Source of the DNA: Clostridiales bacterium
Lineage (GTDB): Bacteria > Bacillota > Clostridia > Oscillospirales > Oscillospiraceae
Direction of reading: 5' to 3'
DNA length: 18,721 bases
Assembly (NCBI GenBank): GCA_004555705.1
Contig: SFHI01000025.1
Coordinates: 1 to 18,721, forward strand
Under the pieces are notes generated by a model. That model made no database searches. It saw nothing but the letters and a program-made list of their open reading frames with translations, and was not told the origin of the DNA. The position numbers and the translations under genes were made by a program. Below, piece by piece: positions 13,857 to 18,721 of this stretch (its first letter is position 1; each line of letters opens with the position of its first letter).

Positions 13857-13889
13857 ATGACCAGGTTGGACTTCCGATGGCGGGGCTGA
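13857..13889 (+). CDS. Ten-codon ORF directly after the T-box (possible gene remnant or leader ORF)
   Basis: AAGGAGG (13843-13849) is followed after 7 bases by an ATG and the short frame MTRLDFRWRG, which ends in TGA just before module B-like sequence. The ribosome binding site is as good as that of any real gene here and sits exactly where the first gene of a T-box operon is expected. It has one Trp codon. It may be the start of a gene cut short by repeat arrival, or a short translated leader. I cannot tell which. Confidence 0.35.
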   Translation: MTRLDFRWRG

Positions 13890-13893
13890 GTAT

Positions 13894-14213
13894 ATTGACA
13901 GTTGACAATTCGACGCGTCCTAAGAAAGGTGCAAATTGGTGTTTGCACGTTTATGCTGTCATTGCGAGCCAGTGCGCACACTGGCGTGGCAATCCCCCGG
14001 TTGAATGGAACCAGGTAACGACTACCACCAAAAATCGCAGCGATTCCCACTTTTCCGGGAACTATTCGGTACATTTCCCCTCTAACCGGGGGATTGCCAC
14101 ACCAGTCTGCGGACTGGTTCGCAATGACAGGAAACTATGACGCACAGCGACAAACACCAATTTGCCGGACTGTCATGTTCGTATTTTTCATCCCGAAGGG
14201 ATTCCTGAATTGT
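13894..14213 (+). repeat. Module B fragment plus framed module A repeat (copies B9, A10)
   Basis: Short module B-like units (13894-13911) precede the frame CAAATTGGTGTTTG (13932-13945) with CAAACACCAATTTG (14151-14164) around module A at 13956-14130. The hairpins are CCAGTGCGCACACTGG on the left and CCAGTCTGCGGACTGG on the right. A hairpin ATCCCGAAGGGAT at about 14189-14201 and GAATTGTAAAC are a module B end. The whole block lies between the T-box and trpX, inside the regulated transcript. Confidence 0.9.
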
Positions 14214-14271
14214 AAACAATCCGTATCTCCCGGTTTCCGCCGGGGGCCTGAACATGAAAAGGAGTATTGTT

Positions 14272-15237
14272 ATGAAAAAGGTTATCTGTATCGCCCTCGC
14301 CATGATCCTGATGCTTTCCTGCTTTGCCGGCTGTTCCAAGAAGTCCGAAGGCTACCGCATTGCCATTGTCCAGCAGCTGGAGCACTCCTCCCTGGACGAA
14401 ATCCGCCACTCCGTAGAAGCCCGCCTGCAGTACCTGGCAGAGCAGAAGGGGCTCACCATCACCGTGGATTCCTTCAACGGCCAGAACGACGCCACCCTCC
14501 TGAACCAGATCGGCACCCAGGTGGTGTCCGAGGGCTATGACGCCATCATCCCCATCGCCACCCTGGCCGCCCAGTGCATGGTCACCGCTGCCGAGGGCAC
14601 GGACATTCCCATCATCTACGCTGCCATCTCCGACCCCGAGGCCGCGGGTCTGACGGGCCTTGACCGGGTCACGGGCACCTCCGACGCCCTGAATACCCCC
14701 TTCATCCTGGACATGATGATCGCGGTGCAGCCGGACGTCAAGACCGTGGGCCTTCTGTACAGCAATTCCGAAGCCAACTCCGCCGCACCCATCGCCCAGG
14801 CAAAGGAGTACCTGACCTCCAAGGGCATCGATTTCCTCGAAAAGACCGGCACCACCTCCGACGAGATCATCACCGCCGCCAACGCCCTGGTGGGCCGGGT
14901 GGACGCGGTGTTCACCCCCACGGATAACACGGTCATGTCCGCCGAGGGCGCCGTGGCGGAGATCCTCACCGAGGCCGGCATCCCCCACTACACCGGAGCC
15001 GACTCCTTCGTCAAGTCCGGCGCCTTCGTCACCTGCGGCGTGAACTACACCGAGCTGGGCGGCGCCACTGCCGATATGGCCCTGGACATCCTCCTGGGCG
15101 GCGAGGTTCCCGGCTACAAGGTTATGGACGGCGGCATTATCACCGTGAACACCGAGACCGCCAAGGCCCTGGGCCTGAACTACGCGGCGTATTCCTCCAT
15201 GGCCAATACCGTGGTGGAGGTCACCACCGGAGGCTAA
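14272..15237 (+). CDS. trpX: Tryptophan ABC transporter, substrate-binding lipoprotein
   Basis: This 321-residue protein is a substrate-binding lipoprotein of the ABC_sub_bind type, used by TrpXYZ systems to capture tryptophan outside the membrane. The signal peptide (MKKVICIALAMILMLSCFAG) ends in a lipobox with Cys21 as the predicted lipid anchor. The mature part begins EGYRIAIVQQLEHSSLDEIR and continues with NDATLLNQIGTQVV, PIATLAAQCM and PIIYAAISDPEAAGL, and later GATADMALDILLGGEVPG, all typical of the family. AAAAGGAG is 7 bases before the ATG at 14272. An upstream in-frame ATG at 14254 is less likely. Substrate assignment rests on the UGG specifier of the T-box upstream. Repeat A10 lies between leader and gene, and a composite repeat separates it from trpY. 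Confidence 0.88.
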   Translation: MKKVICIALAMILMLSCFAGCSKKSEGYRIAIVQQLEHSSLDEIRHSVEARLQYLAEQKGLTITVDSFNGQNDATLLNQIGTQVVSEGYDAIIPIATLAAQCMVTAAEGTDIPIIYAAISDPEAAGLTGLDRVTGTSDALNTPFILDMMIAVQPDVKTVGLLYSNSEANSAAPIAQAKEYLTSKGIDFLEKTGTTSDEIITAANALVGRVDAVFTPTDNTVMSAEGAVAEILTEAGIPHYTGADSFVKSGAFVTCGVNYTELGGATADMALDILLGGEVPGYKVMDGGIITVNTETAKALGLNYAAYSSMANTVVEVTTGG

Positions 15238-15256
15238 CCCCACAGGCACTTTTCTG

Positions 15257-15479
15257 AATTGACAATTGACAATGGACAATTGACAATTGAGGTATCCCTT
15301 CGGGATGAAAAAATGTGCTTATGGGCTTTCCTCAGCGAACTGATCAATTGGTATTTGGCGATTCGTTATCGTAGGGGCGGCTATTAGCCGCCCGCAGCCT
15401 GACGGTATCGACAGTGCCCTGTTTTTATCGGAAATGCTCAGTTATCGGAACGTTTCGGGCGGATACTATCCGCCCCTAC
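15257..15479. repeat. Module B fragment plus module C repeat (copies B6, C2)
   Basis: Tandem TTGACAA units and ATCCCTTCGGGAT (15257-15306) are followed by the left frame CAATTGGTATTTGG (15345-15358) and module C at 15371-15479. Module C is inverted relative to C1: the left hairpin is GGCGGCTATTAGCCGCC and the right is GGCGGATACTATCCGCC. A right frame is not clear. GCAAACAACAG near 15508 may be a decayed copy. It fills the trpX to trpY gap of about 330 bases and lies within the operon transcript. Confidence 0.85.
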
Positions 15480-15568
15480 GGTATCAACGTAACATGTCCC
15501 AAAATTGCAAACAACAGTGCTTTCCTTGTCCATTCTTTCCGTAATCTCTCCCCAAAGGAGCTTTTCTC

Positions 15569-16450
15569 ATGATCTCTTTCGCCGTAATTCTCAGCGCCCT
15601 GGAGCTGGGCTGCATCTATTCCCTGGTGGCCCTGGCGCTTCTGCTGAGCTTCCGCGTCCTGAACATCGCCGATATGACCACCGACGGTTCCTTTACCCTG
15701 GGCTGCGCCGTGTCCGCCACCCTGGCCGTGGCGGGGCACCCCCTGCTTGCCATCCCCGCTGCCATGGCCTGCGGCGCGGCGGCGGGCTTCATCACCGCGG
15801 CATTGCAGACCCAGCTGAAGGTGCCCTCGATTCTGGCGGGCATCATCACGAACACGGGGCTGTACACCGTGAATCTGGCGGTGATGGGCTTTTCCTCCAA
15901 TGTGAATATGCTGAAAACCCAGACCCTCTTCACCCTGGTGCGGCCGTTCTTCGGCACCTTCTACCGGCTTGTCCCGGCGGCGGTCATCGCGGCGGCTGTG
16001 GCTGCGGCCCTGGTGCTGTTCCTGAAAACCCGCCTGGGCCTCTCCATCCGGGCCACCGGGGACAATCCGGACATGGTCCGGGCCAGCTCCATCAACACCT
16101 CCTTCACCATCACCGTGGGGCTGTGCGTGTCCAACGCCTGCACCGCCCTCTCCGGCGCTCTCATCGCCCAGTACCAGAAAACCGCGGACATCAGCATGGG
16201 CACCGGCATGGTGATCATCGGTCTGGCCTCCCTGATCATCGGCGAGACCCTAGTCCGCAGGGGGAAGCTCTGGGGCAAGGCCCTGGGAGTGGTGCTGGGT
16301 TCCATCCTGTACCGATTCATCATGGCCATTGCCCTGCGGCTGGATTTGCCCAGCGAGTGCCTGAAGCTGATCTCCGCGGTCATCGTGGCCCTGGCCATCG
16401 GGCTTCCCAACCTGCCCACGGCCCGGAAAGGAGGGGGGAAGAAATGCTGA
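15569..16450 (+). CDS. trpY: Tryptophan ABC transporter, permease
   Basis: This 293-residue integral membrane protein is the permease of the transporter. It is related to the LivH-type branched-chain permeases that accompany ABC_sub_bind proteins. Hydrophobic segments cover most of the chain, for example residues 3-25 (FAVILSALELGCIYSLVALA), about 40-75, 130-150 (VPAAVIAAAVAAALVLFLKT) and near 215-235 (GTGMVIIGLASLIIGETLV), about eight in total. The motif RATGDNPDMVRASSINT, placed between membrane segments, is the conserved loop for contact with the ATPase. AAAGGAG precedes the ATG at 15569 by 9 bases. Its stop overlaps the next gene by 7 bases (ATGCTGA), so permease and ATPase are translationally coupled. 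Substrate inferred from the T-box. Confidence 0.9.
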   Translation: MISFAVILSALELGCIYSLVALALLLSFRVLNIADMTTDGSFTLGCAVSATLAVAGHPLLAIPAAMACGAAAGFITAALQTQLKVPSILAGIITNTGLYTVNLAVMGFSSNVNMLKTQTLFTLVRPFFGTFYRLVPAAVIAAAVAAALVLFLKTRLGLSIRATGDNPDMVRASSINTSFTITVGLCVSNACTALSGALIAQYQKTADISMGTGMVIIGLASLIIGETLVRRGKLWGKALGVVLGSILYRFIMAIALRLDLPSECLKLISAVIVALAIGLPNLPTARKGGGKKC

Positions 16451-17238
16451 CGCTGCAAAACGTATCCAAAACCTTCAACCCCGGCACGGTGAACGAAAAG
16501 ACGGCCCTCTCCGGCATCGACCTGCATCTGGAGCGGGGGGACTTCGTCACCATTCTGGGCTCCAACGGGGCGGGCAAATCCACCCTCTTCGGGGCCATCG
16601 CCGGTTCCTTCCCCATTGACAGCGGGAAAATTCTCCTGGACGGGGCGGACGTGACGGCTTTGCCGGACTACAAGCGGAGCAAATACATCGGCCGGCTTTT
16701 CCAGGACCCTCTGAAGGGCACCGCCCCCAATATGACCATCCAGGAGAACCTGGCCCTGGCCTACCTCCGGGCCTCGGGACGCCGTTCCCCCTTCTCCATG
16801 ATCACCGCCGCCGACAGGCGGGAGTTCCGGGAGCGCCTGGCCCAGCTGGAGCTGGGGCTGGAGGACCGGATGGAGCAGCCGGTGGGGCTGCTGTCCGGGG
16901 GCCAGCGCCAGGCCCTGACATTGCTGATGGCCACCCTGGTGACCCCCAAGCTGCTGCTTCTGGACGAACACACGGCGGCCCTGGACCCCGCCACGGCGGA
17001 GAAGGTGCTTTCTCTTACGGAGAAAATCGTGGCAGAGCACCATATTACCTGCCTGATGATCACCCACAACATTCCCTCGGCCCTGAATCTCGGCAACCGC
17101 ACCATTATGATGCGGGAGGGCCGCATTGCCCTGGAGCTGGAGCCGGAAACCCGGAAAACCATCACCACCGCGGAGCTTCTCACGATCTTCCGCACCCAGG
17201 GCGTGGAATCCGACCGGATCCTCTTCTCCGCTGAATAA
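16444..17238 (+). CDS. trpZ: Tryptophan ABC transporter, ATP-binding protein
   Basis: This 264-residue protein drives transport by ATP hydrolysis at the membrane. Walker A is GSNGAGKST at residues 39-47, the signature LSGGQ at 150-154 and Walker B LLLLDEHTAALDP with Asp174 and Glu175. The switch His lies in LMITHNI. All catalytic motifs are intact. The start at 16444 is inside the end of trpY. A much longer upstream frame to 15505 is an out-of-frame shadow of trpY and is rejected. The gene is the last of the operon and is followed two bases after its stop by a strong terminator. Confidence 0.93.
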   Translation: MLTLQNVSKTFNPGTVNEKTALSGIDLHLERGDFVTILGSNGAGKSTLFGAIAGSFPIDSGKILLDGADVTALPDYKRSKYIGRLFQDPLKGTAPNMTIQENLALAYLRASGRRSPFSMITAADRREFRERLAQLELGLEDRMEQPVGLLSGGQRQALTLLMATLVTPKLLLLDEHTAALDPATAEKVLSLTEKIVAEHHITCLMITHNIPSALNLGNRTIMMREGRIALELEPETRKTITTAELLTIFRTQGVESDRILFSAE

Positions 17239-17239
17239 C

Positions 17240-17280
17240 AAAAGCCGTTTTTGCTGACTTTCCAGGCAAAAACGGCTTTT
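17240..17280 (+). terminator. Intrinsic terminator of the trpXYZ operon
   Basis: AAAAGCCGTTTTTGC (17240-17254) pairs perfectly with GCAAAAACGGCTTTT (17266-17280) across an 11-base loop, and the stem itself supplies the U-run. It starts right after the trpZ stop codon. Confidence 0.92.
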
Positions 17281-17303
17281 CAATATCGGTTTTGGAGGTA
17301 TGA

Positions 17304-17556
17304 CAAATTGGTGTTTCGCAATTCGTTATCGTAGGGGCGGATAATATCCGCCCGGAACCTTTCGACGACAAAAGCATCCTGATTTATCGAAAATGCTCAA
17401 AAAACGGAATGTTTCGGGCGGATAATATCCGCCCCTACGGCAGCAATGTAAGGTGTTTGTCGCTGCGCTTTAAAGCTACCTGTCATTGCGAGACCAGTCC
17501 GCAGACTGGTCTCGCAATGACAGGAAACTTTGACACGCAGCACCAAACACCAATTT
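17304..17556. repeat. Composite of module C and minimal module A in one frame (copies C3, A11)
   Basis: One frame, CAAATTGGTGTTT (17304-17316) and CAAACACCAATTT (17544-17556), encloses two modules. Module C is at 17331-17438 with hairpins GGCGGATAATATCCGCC at both ends. Module A is reduced to a perfect 44-bp palindrome at 17480-17523: TGTCATTGCGAGA, hairpin CCAGTCCGCAGACTGG, TCTCGCAATGACA. A second GTGTTTGTCG near 17453 marks the junction. This is clear evidence that modules combine within a shared frame. Confidence 0.88.
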
Positions 17557-17652
17557 GTCTCGTTTCATTGTCCCAAAGGGACTGCTGTCAACCCGGGTTC
17601 AACCCGCTGAACAGCAATCTGCCGGACGGGGCATTTTGTTTACATAATGTAA

Positions 17653-17754
17653 TTCTGTAACATTCTGTAACAGTTCAAAAGAAGGGACTTATCCACATTT
17701 TCCACAGGTTTTTCCACAGCCCCCGGTGGAAAAGGCTGTGGAAACTGTGGACTT
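17653..17754. promoter_or_regulatory. DnaA-box-like cluster with AT-rich tandem repeat
   Basis: A consensus DnaA box TTATCCACA (17689-17697) is followed by TTTTCCACA at 17698-17706 and 17710-17718. On the opposite strand come GTTTCCACA (17737-17745) and AAGTCCACA (17746-17754). Just upstream are two tandem copies of TTCTGTAACA (17653-17672) in AT-rich sequence. The arrangement resembles origin or DnaA-titration sites, but no dnaA or dnaN is nearby and the genes around it converge. Part of the cluster is also a hairpin arm (TTCCACAGCC with GGCTGTGGAA). Bases 17557-17652 hold only a small hairpin, GTCCCAAAGGGAC. Confidence 0.45.
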
Positions 17755-17770
17755 TTTGGGGTTCGCTCAA

Positions 17771-17806
17771 AAAATTCCACAGCCGGGGCTCCGGCTGTGG
17801 AATTTT
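17771..17806 (-). terminator. Terminator of the thioesterase gene
   Basis: AAAATTCCACAGCCGG (17771-17786) and CCGGCTGTGGAATTTT (17791-17806) form a perfect 16-bp stem with a four-base loop. Read on the minus strand it ends in a run of six T, 24 bases beyond the stop codon of the thioesterase gene. The stem shares TTCCACAGCC with the hairpin just to its left. Confidence 0.88.
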
Positions 17807-17829
17807 ACGAAGTTTACAGAACACATTCT

Positions 17830-18564
17830 TTACTCGTACTGAATCCGCAGGGCAAAGACGCGGGCCTCCTTGTCCTCCTCCCGGCGGTAGCTGTCGGCCT
17901 GGAGTACCCCGGTCTCAGGGAAGTCCCAGCGCAGCTCCAGCTCCTGGCCCTCTTTTCCCTCGGAGTAGTAGCACACGGTGAATTCCCGGACCCGGTGGAG
18001 GCTGTGGAATTCGCTGGGGAGCAGGTCGTCCACCCAGTCCAGGCACCGGGTGTTGTTCATGTGGCCGTTCCGGTCCAGGTCCGTGTAGCGCACGGTCCGC
18101 CGGTGGCTGTTGAGAAGCCGCCCGGGGGCCAGGGACTGGGGCACCGCCAGCTCCGTGCCCCGCAGGGCTCCGGACACCACGATGCCGCTTTTTCCCGGAA
18201 GGATCATGTTCCTGGTGTCCAGGTCCATCAGCACCCACAGGCTGATGGAGCGGAAGCACTCGCTGCCATTTTCGTCATAGGCCACCACGCTTCTGGGGTA
18301 GGCGGCCCGGGTGGTGGGCATGGGCCAGGTCTCCACCCGGATGGTCTCGCCCAGCCTGGGCATCCGGGTGACCTGGACCCGGTGGCGGATCACGGCCCAG
18401 AACATCCGGCGCTTGGCCAGGGTGTCGTAGTCCAGGGCCAGGGCCTTGCAGTGCTCCCCGGCCACCTCCTGGGCATAGAAGAGAATGGCCGAGGGCTTCA
18501 GATACCCGAAGCGATCCACGGCCATGTCGTCCACGGAAAAGAATTCTGCATATTGCGGTTCCAT
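17830..18564 (-). CDS. Acyl-ACP thioesterase
   Basis: This 244-residue protein is a bacterial acyl-ACP thioesterase of the FatA/FatB-like family, which releases free fatty acids from acyl carrier protein in the cytoplasm. It has two hotdog domains. The first begins YAEFFSVDDMAVDRFGYLKP and contains MFWAVIRHRVQV, RLGETIRVETWP and SISLWVLMDLDTR. The second contains TVRYTDLDRNGHMNNTRCLD at about residues 157-176, with the Asn166/His168 region corresponding to the catalytic Asp/Asn-His segment. GGAGG is about 9 bases before the ATG at 18564. A longer frame to 18696 translates module B repeat and is rejected. It is a single-gene unit convergent with trpXYZ and has its own terminator. Confidence 0.92.
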   Translation of the reverse strand: MEPQYAEFFSVDDMAVDRFGYLKPSAILFYAQEVAGEHCKALALDYDTLAKRRMFWAVIRHRVQVTRMPRLGETIRVETWPMPTTRAAYPRSVVAYDENGSECFRSISLWVLMDLDTRNMILPGKSGIVVSGALRGTELAVPQSLAPGRLLNSHRRTVRYTDLDRNGHMNNTRCLDWVDDLLPSEFHSLHRVREFTVCYYSEGKEGQELELRWDFPETGVLQADSYRREEDKEARVFALRIQYE

Positions 18565-18603
18565 GAGAATTACGCCTCCAAAAATCAGATGCCGGTATGG
18601 CTG

Positions 18604-18721
18604 AATTGACAATTGACAATTAACAATGCGAATCAAGAGTTGAAACAGGCAAAAAACGGCAGAAAATGTGGTAAGCAATAGAAAAAATGGTGTCATTGCG
18701 AACCAGTCCGCAGACTGGTGT
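18604..18721 (+). repeat. Module B fragment plus start of module A (copies B7, A12)
   Basis: TTGACAA units (18604-18628) are followed by the boundary CAAGAGTTGAAAC (18634-18646) and, at 18691, by the left end of a module A unit (TGTCATTGCGA and hairpin CCAGTCCGCAGACTGG) that runs off the window. The block mirrors the one at 77-120 in inverted orientation. Confidence 0.85.

Noticed and set aside
14188..15279. 363-residue minus-strand frame opposite trpX
   Set aside because: Shadow frame, Gly/His-rich and without start signals. trpX on the plus strand has a signal peptide and ribosome binding site.
15961..17283. 440-residue minus-strand frame opposite trpY and trpZ
   Set aside because: Antisense shadow running through the operon terminator. 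The plus strand has full ABC transporter motifs.
17557..17829. A full chromosomal origin
   Set aside because: DnaA-box-like sites are present, but dnaA/dnaN are not nearby and the flanking genes converge, so only a candidate cluster is reported.
1..18721. tRNA, rRNA or attachment-site duplications
   Set aside because: No cloverleaf or rRNA-like sequence was seen, and no direct repeat bracketing the prophage could be separated from the abundant dispersed repeats.

Overview
The window looks like a chromosomal segment of a GC-rich member of the Clostridia, most likely Oscillospirales. This is an inference, not a database result. It rests on strong AAGGAGG-type ribosome binding sites, GC-rich third codon positions, a tryptophan T-box in front of a trpXYZ-type ABC transporter, a Firmicutes-style LexA, and a phage gene set of the N4-gp56 capsid type.

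Left part (about 1-11800): a prophage or prophage remnant. On the minus strand, in transcription order from right to left, it carries a small membrane protein, a Rad50/SMC-like ATPase with a zinc hook, a Cys-rich 74-residue protein, terminase small and large subunits, portal, a Prp-type cysteine protease, scaffold, N4-gp56-type major capsid protein, and two small head genes. The tail genes would lie left of the window. On the plus strand are the lysogeny genes, an XRE-type repressor and an ImmA-type metallopeptidase. Between the two arms lies a control region with five copies of a 16-bp operator and two consensus sigma-A promoters that point at each other. No integrase and no replication or lysis genes are visible. 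The protease, scaffold and capsid fit together: both scaffold and capsid begin with an LQLFA motif like the Prp cleavage site known from ribosomal protein L27.

Right part (about 12100-18721): host genes. These are a small ferritin-like helical protein (minus strand), lexA, a complete T-box leader with a UGG (Trp) specifier, the tryptophan transporter genes trpX, trpY and trpZ ending at a strong terminator, a short DnaA-box-like cluster, and an acyl-ACP thioesterase on the minus strand with its own terminator.

The dominant unusual feature is a set of intergenic repeats in almost every gap, both in the phage operon and among host genes. Three hairpin-pair modules occur. Module A has TGTCATTGCGA ends around two small hairpins. 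Module B is tandem TTGACAA units plus a TTCG hairpin. Module C has GTAGGGGCGG ends around two hairpins. They are nested inside a shared frame, AAATTGGTGTTTG on the left and CAAACACCAATTT on the right. The hairpin stems show clear compensatory base changes between copies, two A copies have an inverted core, one copy is reduced to a 44-bp palindrome, and the repeats supply the stop codons of at least three phage genes. No transposase for them is encoded here.
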